The position numbers and the translations under genes were made by a program. The notes under the pieces are model-generated. The model had not been told where the DNA came from. It was given only the letters and a program-made list of their open reading frames with translations, and ran no database searches. From Ichthyophthirius multifiliis (taxonomy: Eukaryota; Ciliophora; Oligohymenophorea; Hymenostomatida): a stretch of 64,000 bases of DNA. The DNA is taken from NCBI RefSeq assembly GCF_000220395.1, contig NW_004086040.1:1-64000 (forward strand), in the 5' to 3' direction. This document shows, piece by piece, positions 32,379-44,990 of this stretch (the stretch's first letter is position 1; every line of letters starts with the position of its first letter).

Positions 32379-33643
32379 ATGCTACCTGCATTCGCAAAAT
32401 CGTTTCCATTTGTATTAATGGGAGTTTATTACGTAAACTAAAAATTTCATTATGTTGATTTTTCAGCGAATATTTACGAAAAAATCCATAAACTAATCCC
32501 CGAAAACCAAAAAAATAATATTTATAAAATAACCAAATTAATAATGAACTTAGATTTATTTTACACAATATAATAAAAAGAAAAATATAATAAATAATTA
32601 AACGGAGATTTAGGAGTAATATATTTACCCAACATAATAGGATTAGGCGAAGGTTATGAAGAATAAGGAAAAGCCCTCTAATCATTATTTGATATAGGAC
32701 TAGGTTTTGTGGAAATAGGTCCTTTATAATTAGCATCAGCATATCATTTACAAGGAATAAAAAATACTACTAATAGTATTCTTTTTTCCAAAGCAAGAAT
32801 GCAAAGCTTTAAGCATAGATATAAAGATGAGAAAAATAAATACCCTGTAGGAGTAAATATAAAAGTTAGTGACGAAGTAAAAGAATTAACTCCTTATTTG
32901 GCGAAACTCGATTTTATTAATTGTTGTTCAGAAATGTATGATTTGGCTGACTATATTGTGTTAAATTTTACAAATGCTGAAACTATATAATATATGTTAG
33001 AAGAAAAACATTTGATAGAATTACTTGGGGAAATAAAAAATAAAGAAATGAAACTATTGCTAATAATGCCATTATTGAATAAGAATTGTTCGATAAGCAA
33101 GACGAATTGTTTTAGTTTATTAATTATTTCAATTATTATAAAAATAATTTTAATTCTAACCCAGCTTAAATTTATATTAAAGTAAGTGATTCTGAATAGT
33201 CTTTTGCTTAAATCTATTTTTTGGCTAAAAATTATTAAAGATTAGGATTAGAAGGTTTAGTTTTGGAAACTAATAATTTAAACAACTTAAAATAAATTGC
33301 AAATTTAACATAAGGTTTTAATTCTTTCTCTAATTATTTTTTTATGTTTATAAAAAAAATTATAAAAAAAAGGAAAACTTCCTATTATTAATTGTGGAAA
33401 AATTGAAAGTCCTTCTGATGTTATTGAAAGAATAAAAAATGGAGCTTGGGCTGTTTAAGTAAGTTAAGAGTTAAAGTATAAAGTAACTTTTTTTATTTAT
33501 TTATTTACACTTATAATTTTTTATTTATTATTGTTTAGGGACCATAGTTTGTTGAAGAATTATTAGAAGGCACTTAATAAATTCTTGATGGCAGAAATAT
33601 TAAAAATATAAATGAGTTAAGAGGAATTTATATTAAAAATTGA
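32379..33643 (+). CDS. Degenerate class 2 dihydroorotate dehydrogenase-like protein
   Basis: The layout matches DHODH, the mitochondrial FMN enzyme of pyrimidine synthesis: LFDIGLGFVEIG (normally GFGFVEIG), VGVNI, LADYIVLNFTNAET (normally ADYLVVNVSSPNT), LGLEGLVLETNN, and ANLTQGKLPIINCGK with AWAVQ and GPQFVEELL at the end. Nearly all flavin and catalytic residues differ: FDK is lost, the NRxGFN loop is absent, the catalytic Ser of SSPNT is missing, and GVGG has become NCGK. It is therefore probably not an active DHODH but a diverged paralogue. Introns lie at 33315-33372 and 33483-33538, and both splice cleanly in phase. One further frame change occurs near 33035 in an A run. The N-terminus has a short hydrophobic segment, as in membrane-bound class 2 enzymes. 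Confidence 0.72.
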
Positions 33644-33907
33644 GTTTAAAATATTATAATATTATTATTATTTTATTAATGAATTAATAAATACTTTTGA
33701 TAAAATTAAATGTTTGTAATTTAAATTTATTTTTAATATAAAAAGAGTAATAAGAACACTAATATAAAAAATATATATAATAAGTTATTTTTTTATTTTT
33801 ATAATCTCAAATCTAAAAAAAAATGATATTTTATAAAGCAATTGAATGACAATAATAAAAAAAATAAAACAAAAATAAACATAAACATAAAAAATCCAAA
33901 AATATTA

Positions 33908-34452
33908 TCATTATTTTCTAAAAGGAATTTTCATATGAGAAGAGTCGTATTATTTAGTAAACTCATTATATGCTCTAGCTTTTCCTGCTGGTCCCGTTGA
34001 TTTTTAACCTATTTCAGGAATAGTTTCTTAATGTTTTTTTCATAAATAATATTTTTATTAAACACTCTCGATGTTTTTTCCAATTCATGTGTAAATTTAG
34101 AATGAATTTAAACTTAAGGTTTAATATGTTAATTATAAGATAAATCATAACTTGTTCCGTATTCCCTTTTTTGAAAATTGCTTCCATGCCCAAATAATAT
34201 ATGTTATTAAACTCCATTCCTTACAGATAAAACATGATCCTAAAACTCTTTTTCCTCATCAGTTATACTAGATTTTTCAGCTACTAAAGCACTATTTTAA
34301 ATACCAAATGTATCCCTCATTGTTGAATTTGGAAGTTTTTCGTTTATATATCTTTAAGACATGTCTATTCCAAATCTTTCTTCTGTTACATTTCCTATTA
34401 ATACACCATATCTATATTTGTTAACATTATCTTATATTGTTTAGGCGTTCAT
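33908..34452 (-). CDS. Possible ciliary microtubule inner protein, CFAP107-like
   Basis: About 180 residues, starting MNAQTIQDNVNKYRYGVLIG. The pattern KYxxxVLxGNxxEER near the start and a later YGTSYDLSYNQH resemble CFAP107 (human C1orf158), an axonemal microtubule inner protein. The rest is basic and poorly ordered, as such proteins are. The C-terminus reads PEIGQKSTGPAGKARAYNEF and ends in IPFRKQ. One frame change lies near 34040 in an A run. The resemblance is from memory of short patterns and may be wrong; any small axonemal protein would fit. Confidence 0.45.
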
Positions 34453-34595
34453 TTTATTTTTATTTTTAAAAGTTAGTTATTTTTTTTAATTAAATTATAT
34501 TAATTTTATAAATAAAAAAGGATAAATTATTTGTTTTTCTTTATTTAATAAAATTAAATATTTTGATTTTTACTTTATATAAAATATATTTTTTT

Positions 34596-35874
34596 TCATT
34601 TTAAATATGGTATTTAAGCTAAAAAATTATCTGGATAAATAGATTTGAATTCTTATTCGTATTTTTTTAAATTTTCTTATATTAAATTTGTCTTAAATTA
34701 ATATAAAGGTTCAACTTATTACAAAATATTTCTTTTAGTATAAATAAGATTTAAAATAACTTATATATAAATATTTTTAATTTATTTTTACAAATTATCA
34801 TCATTAATATGCTTTAAAACTAAAATATTGATTTATTAATTCAAAACAAGTATTTTTCTCTTAAAGAAAGTTCTTAAAATTGTTTTTTTTAATTCTTCGT
34901 TCAATTCATCTAAAGAAATAGCAATTTTTATCTACTGACTCTTTTACAAGTTTGAATTTAAAAAAAATACTATTGAAATAATTATATAAATGTTCTTTCC
35001 TTTTTTTATATTATCTATTTTCCCATTACTATATTAAAGAATAATTTTATTCAAAACTTTGCAAAAACTCTTTCCTATATTATTCTTCTGTTACTTTTGA
35101 TTTTTTTAATTAAAATCCATTTTAATATAGAATTAAAAATTCTCTTAAGTTTATTCCCGCAATTTTTTAATCAATCTTTATTTTTTTTTTTATTATTATT
35201 TTTTTTTTAATTACACAATCTTAATTTTTTGATCTTAAATAAAAATTTTTAATATCTTCCTTTTGTAAAAATAATCCCAAATCTTTGTATATTTTTTTCA
35301 AGTATTTTCTTGTAATACCAAACTTAAGTTCTTAATCTTTTTATATATATATTTCGGATAATATTTTTTTAGATTCTTCTGGAATATTAATATCATTTAT
35401 ATTTTATTCTAATATAGTGTTTTCAAATAGACTTTTTTTTCCATAAATAATTCTATAAACTTACCACTTTAAATCTCTTTTGTATTTATAGATATAGACT
35501 AATTCTTTAAATTATAATTATATTTTTTTTAAAAAAAACTAAAATATATATAAAATTTACTTTCATAAGCAAATTTAAGTTAACAAATTAAAATTACTCC
35601 AATAAAAAAAATTAATTTATGTTTATTATCTTTAATTTTATTTTAAAATCTTTCTAAAAAAGTCGTTGATTATTTAGCAAATTTTTCATTTATATGTCTA
35701 TTTTCTCTTTCAATGACTTTTCTGCAATCCTATAAAATATAATAAAAAAAAATATAAAAATTAAATTAATATTACATATTTTTCAACAAAATATTAAAAA
35801 TAATAATTTGTGACTTTATGATTAATTTTTCTTTAAAAAAAAGGTTTTTAAATAGTTAATATATTTCTTATCAT
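34596..35874 (-). CDS. Hypothetical protein with one membrane segment, two introns
   Basis: The ATG at 35874 opens a basic N-terminus, and introns at 35730-35775 and 35505-35560 join in phase. After the first intron the protein has a charged stretch, then one transmembrane segment (HKLIFFIGVILICQL) near residue 75. A long helical, K/E-rich cytosolic part with motifs such as KKYLKKIYKDLGLF-like repeats follows. One frame change lies near 34930. The single anchor near the N-terminus followed by a helical domain recalls peroxisomal or ER tail proteins such as Pex3, but I see no decisive motif. Family unknown. Confidence 0.55.
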
Positions 35875-36183
35875 TTTAGTTGATTTAGATTTATAGATAT
35901 AATTATAAAAAAATAATATATAAATATATAAATAGGTATATAAATAATATATATAATATTTATTAATTTATAATAAATATATATTTATTTATATATATTA
36001 ATATATATATTTTTTTTTTTTATAAATTTTTTAAATTAAATTTGTTTTATCATTATATATTAATTTTTTAAATAAATATAAGTTTTATTTCATTTTATAA
36101 ATCAAATAATTCATATCAATTATATTCATTTTTTATTTTTTAATTGATATTTTACTAATTTTTATTTAATTTTAATATTATTT

Positions 36184-37314
36184 TCATTAAATTTAAGTAT
36201 TATTAATTACCTATTTAATACTATTATTAAAATTATCAGTAAAAAATTACAAATCATTTGTTTTTGCTGTTAAAGTATCTTCAAACTTCAAATTTCTTAC
36301 AATTTCTCTTGATTTAACATCAGCTACTCTTACCTTTTTTTAAATTAAAATAAAAAAATATAAATATTAATATAAATTTAAATATTAATATTATTTTTTA
36401 ACTGGTTCAGGAATTCTAAATTACAACAATTAGAACTAATTTGCAAGCCGATTATAAAGAAATTTTATGTCCAATTGAATAATGATAGGATCGGTAGTAT
36501 TTTTTTTACTTTTTATTGCTGCTCCCCATATTCTTCCACTTTTTCCTTATAATAAGACATAATCTTTTTCGTTTTTGCAATGCTCATTAAATTTGTATGT
36601 TACTTCAGCCTTTATTATTATTATTTTTTTTATTTTTTTTAATAATCAACTTCACTCAAGCCATCTACAAAAAAAACAGTTTTTCCAATTCCTATAGTTG
36701 GTATATTTATTAAAACTCCTAAATGACTAGCTAAACCACATGCATTTTAATGTAAAATTCCATTTCCATCTACTAATACAACCTAAGGAGTGTATTCTGG
36801 TTTGTTTTATTTTAATTAATTAAATAATTTTGCTAAATGAGCTGCTTCTCTAAAAGCTAAAAAACCAGGAATATAAGGGTAATCCAATTTAACTACCTCA
36901 TGTTATTAATAAATAGCCTTATTTTTTTTTAAGTTAATTTGATTTTTATTTAAAAAAAAAAATACTTTCAAACTTGTATATTCTAATATTGTTAAAATAG
37001 CTACTGCTATATTATCGTATTTTTATGAAAAAGAAATATCAACTCCACCAATCTTATATTTTTTTATTTTATTTTTTTCCTTTTTTTATTTATACATATT
37101 TTAAGCACTTAGGAGACTATGGATTTATATCCCAATCAAATTCGTCTTTTTCAGAAATTAACTATCTTATATAATTTTACTCACTTTTTTATAATTCATT
37201 AAACAAATTTAATATTTATTTATTATTTTACTTATCCCATTTTTAATAAAGGATAGGATCGACTTCGTCTCTTGCTTTCTAAAATTTACTCTTAATGTTT
37301 TAATCTATATCCAT
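36184..37314 (-). CDS. ENDOV: Endonuclease V, three introns
   Basis: Endonuclease V cuts one phosphodiester 3' of deoxyinosine in DNA, or of inosine in RNA in eukaryotes. The conserved blocks are all present: GGVDISFS with the first metal-binding aspartate, FLAFREAA, VVLVDGNGILH with the second aspartate, ACGLASHLGVL, PTIGIGKT, SGRIWGAA, and the C-terminal RIPEPVRVADVKSRE. Introns at 36918-36965 (48 nt), 36610-36650 (41 nt) and 36334-36402 (69 nt) each restore the family sequence exactly and remain in phase. No frame errors. The start at 37314 gives about 60 extra residues before the core. Length is near that of other eukaryotic homologues. Confidence 0.92.
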
Positions 37315-37651
37315 TATAGTAAAAATATAAATTATATATATATAATCTAAATATAAGTATTTTTAAAAATTATTATTAAATTATATATAAAAAATTCATC
37401 TGTTTATTTTTATAAAAAGATAATTTTCTTCATTTAAATGTATTAAATTAATTAAAAAATATTACTATAATTTATAATTAATATAGATTTGCTTTATAAA
37501 TAAAATTGTAATTTATTTCTTTCAGAATAGATACTATTAACTTTTATGCATTTTTTAAAAAACTTAAATGTTAGCTTAAAAATGATTATTTATTAATAAA
37601 ATAAATAAATAAAAAAAATTAAAAATAATAATACAAATAAAAAAATAAAAA

Positions 37652-39272
37652 ATGAAAATCACAATTATCACAGAAAAAGATTAAGTTAAAGAAATTGATT
37701 TTGATGCGACTGCAAAAATAGAAGATGTAAAAGTTGTATTAGAAATTGAAGTAATTTTTTTTTATTTTATATCAAAAAATTAATTAAAAAATTATTTAGT
37801 TCGGAATTCCATCAGATTAATAAGAAATATATTTCAATAATTAACTATTAGAAGATTATAAATTATTGCAAAACTACTGTCAGAATAATGATATGGTTCG
37901 TTTATGTTAAAAAAGGACAGTTATGTAATTAACAAAATAAATAAAATATAATTAATACAAAAAAATAATAATAAAGGAATTCTAACCTTTTTTCTAGTAT
38001 ATTTAGCAATAATAATTCATAATCAAATTAATTAGCTGAAAATTTGGCAAACATTTTCAAAAATGTAACAAGTAATAGTTAAAATAGTTTCTATTTAACT
38101 GAGGCTTAGAAAGTAAAAAACATTATACTGAAAATCCTCGAGCACTCTAACATTTGATGGATTCAAATCCAAAGTTAGGTGAAGCAGTACTTTCTAGTAA
38201 TATCTAAGATTTAGTGAAATACATCTAAGAAGAACAATAAGAAAGAACAAGAAAAAAATCGAATAGGCCTAATTAATAGTAAAAAATATTTTTTTTTAAA
38301 TAAAAATATTAAAATTTTAAAAATAGTAATAATTAGAATCTGATCCTTTCAATCCAGAAAATCAAAAAAAAATATAAGAAATAATAGAATAACAATAAAT
38401 TGATTAAAACTTAGAAATGGCATAAGAATACATGCCTGAAGTATTTGGAAAAATAACTATGCTATATATTGATATTTGCATTAATGATAGGCAAGTCTAA
38501 GCTTTTGTTGATACAGGAGCTGAAAGTACAATTATTTCAAAATAATGTGCTGAAAGATGCGGGTATTTTTACAAAATAATTAAAAAAAATAAAATAAAAA
38601 AAATAGGATAATGAGACTAGTTGATAAAAGATTTTCTGGAATTGCTTCAGGGGTTGGAACAGGAAAAATTTTAGGAAGAATTCATAGTTATCATATATAA
38701 ATTTTAGATTAAGTAAAAAAATATTTATTTAAAATTGATTTTTTTTTAAAAAAAAACATAAATAGAAAATTCCTTGTTCTTTTACTGTAATTGAAACTAT
38801 TAATCTTGACTTTTTATTAGGCTTAGATACTTTAAGAAGATTTTAATGTTTAGTTGATTTAGGAAAAAATTGTCTCACGTTTAGTTTACAAAATAGAAAA
38901 CTTGATGTACCTTTCTTATATGAAGCTGATATTAAAAAATCCGTTTCAATGGAATTAGAAAAGTAATTATTTGAAGAAGAAGATAAACGAAACTAATTAA
39001 ATAATTAAAATAATATTAAGAACTAAAATTAATAACAAATACCATAATAGTAATAAAAATATTAGCAAATTTAATAATAACCTTAAAAATAATAATAATA
39101 ATAACATTAACAATAATAATAATTTTCATAATTTCCTGAGGCTTCTATTTAATAATTAATAAATATAGGAGCTACTAGATAAGAAGCAATTAAAGCTTTA
39201 ACCCTGGCTCACGGGAATTTAGAATATGCGGCATCTTATATATACAATTAAAAATATGGATTTTAAGAATGA
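37652..39272 (+). CDS. DDI1: DDI1-type ubiquitin-shuttle aspartic protease (UBL-HDD-RVP-UBA)
   Basis: A host proteasome shuttle that cleaves heavily ubiquitinated clients. Domains in order: an N-terminal ubiquitin-like fold ([15 protein letters not shown]), a helical HDD region ([34 protein letters not shown]), the retropepsin-like protease with active site FVDTGAEST, then [26 protein letters not shown] and [15 protein letters not shown], a Q/N-rich linker, and a C-terminal UBA domain ([20 protein letters not shown]). Introns at 37751-37799, 38563-38606 and 38713-38765 join in phase; a fourth lies near 38280-38330. One frame change precedes the HDD near 38110. The catalytic DTGA is intact, so it should be active. 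Human DDI2 is the closest familiar comparison. Confidence 0.92.
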
Positions 39273-39715
39273 AAAAAATACAAAATTAATAAATTTATTT
39301 AAAATATAAAAATATAAATTAAATAATAATAATATGCGAAATTTCAAAAATAAAAATTATTTACAAAATCTAAAATGTAATTTATATAATATATATATAT
39401 ATCTTATACATTTAGAAAAAGAAATTTCAATTAAAATTTTATATCAATATTATTTATATATACGAGATATGATATTTTAGCAAGTTTTAAAATAAATAAA
39501 TATAATAAAAACAAAAAATATTATTATGAATCTAAATCAAATAAAAAAAAAAGTAAATATAATAAAAAAAAAAAAAAATTATTATATTTATTAATTAGAA
39601 ATAATATAAACATAAAAAATATATATTTAAAATAAATAAAGAAAATATAAATATTTAAGTTAAATAGTAATATATTTATTTTATATATATAAATTATAAA
39701 TAAAAAAAAGTATGT

Positions 39716-39761
<46 letters not shown>

Positions 39762-39958
39762 TTATATATTTATTACTATATAATTAATGTTTTTTTTATT
39801 TTGATTATGATATCTAATAATTTAACATTTGAATATATTTTTTTAAATGGTCTTTTAATTTATAATAAAATATATATATTATTCAATTCAATTTTTTAAT
39901 TATTTTTTACATTTCTATTTTTGAAAATGTAAATATTATAATTTATTTTATATATTGT
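39273..39958. other. Intergenic region with (AT)n
   Basis: AT-rich spacer including (AT)n around 39715-39770. No gene recognised. Confidence 0.5.
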
Positions 39959-40542
39959 TCAAATATTATCAATATTTTATTTCTATTTAAAATTATGATT
40001 ATCTATATTAACCCTTAACTATTCGTAATCAATTATTAATTTATTTATTTTTATTACCATATTTAAATTTTTATCCAATTATGTTTTAAAATTATCTAAA
40101 TTTTCTACAAAAATTAATAATATATATAATTTATTAATAAACAATTTGAATTCGCCCTTTCATATTTTATTAAAATCTAAAATATATTCTTGAAAATTTT
40201 ATTACATGTAACTCATAACTTTTAAATAATATTATTTAAAAAAAATTATTTTATAACGTTTAGAAATTAAATGCATTAATATCAAATTATCTTGTATCTT
40301 TTAATACATATTTAAATAAGTATCAGTTTTTTAATTTTCTTTAAAATAGTATATTAGTAATAGTAATGCTATTGTTTTTTTATAGTATATTAAATTTTTA
40401 ATTGTTTATATTAACTATTTTTTTATATGAAAGTAATTATTTTTATATTAAATTGGTGTATTAGCTAGTTTTATAGGTATTAAAGGGAAGAATATTAATA
40501 AAAATTTTAATATGATTTATTTTTTGTAAATTTGTTGCTCAT
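39959..40542 (-). CDS. Hypothetical small helical protein, frame interrupted
   Basis: Starting at ATG 40542 (MSNKFTKNKSYQNFY), coding-like pieces follow one another with frame changes in A/T runs: KTDTYLNMYQKIQDNLILMH, YMQQNFQEYILDFNK, then VENLDNFKTQLDKNLNMVIK and DYEQLRVNID before TGA 39959-39961. The heptad-like spacing suggests a coiled coil. About 190 residues, family unknown. At least two frame changes mean the model is approximate. Confidence 0.4.
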
Positions 40543-41529
40543 TTTAAATATCAATACATTTTTTGTTTCAAAATTATAAATCTAATTTTCGGGTATACAA
40601 AAATACGAAAATGAAATTACTTACTAGAATAAATTTCTAAAATTTTCTTTATATTATATATTTATTTATTTTTAAAAAAAGAACTGAATTCGAAAAAAAT
40701 GCCATTATCCATTTTTTTCTTTGTTAATTGAATTTCTAAATTTAAAAATTATAAAAAAAATAAAAAATTATTAGTCCAAATTATTGCTTTTCAAAACATT
40801 TTCACAACTCACAACATAAATTAAAATATTTGAATGTTATTTATTAATTTGTTTAATAATTGAAATAAAATAAATAAATAATATTCTGTATATTCTATAA
40901 AATTATTTGTTTTTTATAAGACAGATGCACATTAAGCAATTAAATATGATAAATTAAGTGATATTTATATCATAATTATTACAATATAATAATATTATGT
41001 GTATTAAATTATTACATAAATAAAAATTGATATACAAATTAAAAAAATAATAATAAAGGATATCTATACTTTTTAGATTTGTATAATAATAAAAATTATT
41101 TATAATATAATTAGAAAAAAGTTAAAGTCAATTATATTTTTTTATGAGTTTTATATAAATAAATTTAATGATTTTCTTATTATTTTCTATTGTAATTATT
41201 AATTCTATTTAGAATAAACAATACATATTTATTATATTTTTAAAATTAAATATAATTTTAATTATATTTTCTTTTACTAAAATATAAAACTATATTTAAT
41301 TATCATAAAGTATTTTAATAATAAGAATACAAATTATATATATAAATTAAATTTTTATTTTTATAATTAATAATTATTAAATTTTTTGAAAAATAAATTC
41401 TAATAATAAAATAATTTAAATATAATAATTAATGTTAAATAAAAATGCAAACATGAATAAAATAATTTAAAATGTGTAAAATTTATATTAAATTAATTTC
41501 TTAACATTGATTATATATTTATTTTAAAT
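40543..41529. other. Intergenic region
   Basis: AT-rich spacer upstream of a minus-strand gene and downstream of the tRNA gene. No gene recognised. Confidence 0.5.
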
Positions 41530-41542
41530 TAAAAAAATAAAA
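41530..41542 (-). terminator. Pol III terminator (T run)
   Basis: Directly after the tRNA 3' end, the transcribed (minus) strand reads TTTTTATTTTTTT, a strong RNA polymerase III stop. Confidence 0.75.
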
Positions 41543-41617
41543 AAGCTGATAGTCGGATTCGAACCGACGGCCTTCTGCTTACAAGGCAGATGCACTAACC
41601 ACTGTGCTATACCAGCT
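41543..41617 (-). tRNA. tRNA-Thr (anticodon UGU)
   Basis: The minus strand folds as a cloverleaf. The acceptor AGCTGGT pairs with ATCAGCT using one G-U, and the D arm contains TAGCACAGTGGTTAGTGC. The anticodon stem TCTGC/GCAGA encloses loop CTTGTAA (anticodon TGT, reading ACA), and the T arm has GGTTCGAATCC. The A box and B box are therefore intact, and a T run follows. There is no intron. It is the only tRNA I see in the window, and its GC-rich 75 bases stand out sharply from the flanks. Confidence 0.95.
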
Positions 41618-43379
41618 TATTAATATAAAATACTGATATAATAATAAATATTTTCATTAAATAAAAATAATAAAATAAAATATTGAATATTTGTATTATT
41701 ATAATTTTAAATATTTATATATAAATTTTTATTTTATTATATCAATAATATTTTATTTTTTATTTTATTAAACTTTATAATTTTCTAATATTATTCAATA
41801 TGTATAAATATTATTGAAAATATATTTTTAAATAATAGAATATAAAAAAAGAAGTATTAATATTTGTTAATAAATTAAAACTTATTAATTTACTATGTCA
41901 TTAATAATTAATCTTTTAAATGAATTAGCATTTAAAAAAATATATAATTATATGAAAATATTAAAAGTATTGTTATAAAATAAGCTATTATTGCTATTAT
42001 TAAAATAATATTAATTGTAATAATATAAATTAATTTTATTTTAAAGAATAAAAATATTTAAATGAATTTAATTGCTTATCTTAAAATAATAAAATTTAAA
42101 ATTGCTTAATTTTAAATATTGTTTAGTTTAATTTTTCAAAATAATACATTTTTTTAATTTACAAAGACATGTAATATCACAACAAAATTAAACAAAAAAT
42201 CATGTCTAAAAATTAAATTTAATATTAAAAATAACAAATATAACCTCAAATTAAAATTAATTTAAATTATTTTTACCAGATTTAAATGTACAAATAATAT
42301 TAATAATGAAAACAATATTTTTTTGTTAGGCCGAATAAATTTAAATTAGTAAACATTAACAAGAGTATATTTTAAGAAAATTAGCAAGAAAAAACAATAT
42401 ATTTACATATTAAATATAATTTTTAAAAACTTTATTAAATAAATAAAAAAATAATATAAAAATATAATTAACATAAATGCAATTTGTTTCAAAATTTTTT
42501 AATAAAGGAATTTAAAAAAACGATTAAAATTATAAAAGAAAAGAAACACAAACCTAAAATAATTAAAAAAATAAATATATAATTTAATTTATTAATTAAG
42601 TGATTGAATAATAAATTTAAAAATATAATAACATTAAGGTGTATTAAAATATGAATAATAAAATGAATATTTAACTTACAAATATAATTAAATGATAATC
42701 AATTAATAAAATGTAAAATATATAATTAAATTAGATTTATAAATAAAAAGAATATTACTTAATTATAAAGAATAATTAAATAATGTAGAAAATGAAAAAA
42801 ATAGAATGACTTTTAAAGCATGTGAATATTTTACAGTTAGACCCTATTTTTATAAAGTACTTTTTTAAAAATTAAATTTGTTTCGTCTTTTGATTTATAA
42901 ATTATTAGATTTAAAAATTGACTGAAAAAAAAAAAATAGGGCAAGAGTTATTATAGGAAAAAATATCTATAACAATAAAAAAATAAGTATATGATTATAT
43001 CATTAAAAATAAATACTTTAAAAAAAGAAGATTTGTTTAATTTATAAAATCAAAATAAACAATAAAAAAAAATATATTTTAGAAGAAAAAATAAAAAATT
43101 ATTTTAGATTAAATTTATTGAGAAAATAAAAGAGCAAATGCAAAAGTTAAATCATATATATTTATATTTTCTTTATTTTAATTAAAAAAAGTAAATTTAT
43201 TTGAAAGCATTAAAAAATAAAAAATAATATGTCATTGTTAAGATAATAGTTAAAAAATTCTAAATTTAAATATATAATAAGATTAATATCTTTTTTGAAG
43301 AATAGAATATTTATGATAACTAATATTGATTTTTATAATAAACCAATAATATTTTTACATATATTTATATAATATTATT
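41618..43379. other. Intergenic region
   Basis: About 1.8 kb of AT-rich DNA, A-rich on the plus strand. I see no convincing protein frame or RNA gene. Confidence 0.5.
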
Positions 43380-44175
43380 TCAAATAAAATTTTTTTATAT
43401 TATATCATTCTGCATTTGTGCTTTATTACTTAATTATGGATTATTTTATTATTATTATTATTATTATTATAGTTGTTAGTTAATGTTATTTTAGTTATTA
43501 ACCATTTCCTAAAACAATTCATTATCTAAATCTCTCATTTCTTCTTCTAAATCTTCTTCATTAACATCTAAAGCATAATTTCTATTCATCATTTCGTTCA
43601 TATAATTGCTTTCATAAGCCATATCATCCATATCGTCTTTTAAATCTTCTAATTCATCTATGTTTACTTAATCAAATAATTATTTTTATTATGTGACTGC
43701 TTATTTCATTGCTTAACCCTATTAAAATTATAAACTAAAAAAAAATATTATAAATAAAATACCATTTCAACAACATTTTAAATATTTTCTCTTGTAAAAG
43801 CAACTTAATCTAAAGTAAATTATTAGCTAAGATAATTTTACTATTATTATTCATATAATTTTCTTTTTTTCATTAAATTAGTACATTTCTATTAATACAT
43901 TTTTGCTGTACTTCCTTTAGCAGACTTTGCTTTTTTATAATTTTCTAAAATTTCTGCATTTAATGATTTTATTGTTTCGTCTAATTCTTTAACTTTATTT
44001 TCCATCTTTTTTTATTTTATTAAAATATTTTTCAACAAGTTTTGTTTTTTACTTTTTTTGATTATCCGGATAAATCCACCAATTGTTATTATTATGCAGG
44101 TTATTATACAGTTGGAGATTGTACAGGTTAAACTGAAGGAGCTTAAGGTTTTTATGCACCAAATAATCTGTTCAT
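43380..44175 (-). CDS. CHMP5: CHMP5/Vps60 ESCRT-III subunit, two introns
   Basis: ESCRT-III accessory subunit that recruits Vta1/LIP5 to stimulate Vps4 in membrane scission. The start MNRLFGAQKPQAP matches the short basic CHMP5 N-terminus. Next come a helical core (KELDETIKSLNAEIL, CTNLMKKRKLYEQQ) and the diagnostic block NIDELEDLKDDMDDMAYES with MNRNYALDVNEEDLEEEM. Introns at 44006-44052 and 43719-43762 splice in phase 0. Near the C-terminus lies a run of seven or more glutamines written as tandem TAA codons, visible as a (TTA)n tract on the plus strand at 43446-43470. Both ESCRT helices and the acidic C-terminal region are kept. The reading frame is intact. Confidence 0.9.
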
Positions 44176-44990
44176 TAATTTACTTTGCCTTTTTTTTATA
44201 TTATTTTTTTTATTTAATTAATTTTTATATAAAAATTTTCATAATGCAATTTTTAATCAATATATATTTTTTTTTATTATTATTAAATAAATTATATTTG
44301 TAATCTTTATTAAATGATTTTGACAAACTAATTTATAGATTATCTATTTTTTAAGGTTTTTTATTATATTTATGATTTAGAAGTATAAAAAGACAGATTA
44401 CAAAATTTAATTATTTAAGAAAAATTATAATTAAAAAAAATACTAATTATTTATAAAAATAATAGATGTTTTTTTATATTTATTGATTTAAATAGAATAT
44501 ACATTTTAAAATTTTTTATTATTTTGTAAAAGTATTAATTTTATTATTTTTAATAAAAATCTATTGAATATTAATACTTTAAATGGTTTTTGAAATAATA
44601 TTTATATATTTAAATTTACAAACTGATCAATAAGCAATTATACCATATTTTAGCCAATTTTGAATAAAGTAAAAAATTTAAATATATATATTATTTTTTA
44701 AATATATCCACAAATTTTGGCACCTATATTATTTTTATTCTTTTGTTAAGTAATTGAAAATATTTTTTTTAAAAAAATTATAATAACAACATTTTTTTAA
44801 TATAAAATAATAATTATAATAAAAATTTTTAGCAATATTATTTAATATTTTAGATATATGATAAATAATTAATTATTTTAATTTTAAAATTATTTTAATT
44901 GTATTTTATTTTCATATTTTTTTTTTTGCTTATATATTATAATAGAAAAAAATTAAAAATTAAAAAATAATAATCAGAAATTATACAAAA
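44176..44990. other. Intergenic region
   Basis: AT-rich divergent spacer between the CHMP5 start and the next plus-strand gene, probably holding both promoters. No specific motif can be supported. Confidence 0.5.

Noticed and set aside
32305-32742. Minus-strand frame of 145 codons
   Set aside because: It is the antisense shadow of the DHODH-like gene, which is conserved on the plus strand.
37652-39272. Retroviral protease fossil
   Set aside because: The retropepsin-like domain sits between a helical HDD and a UBA domain behind a ubiquitin-like fold, with host introns. This is the cellular DDI1 gene, not a virus copy.
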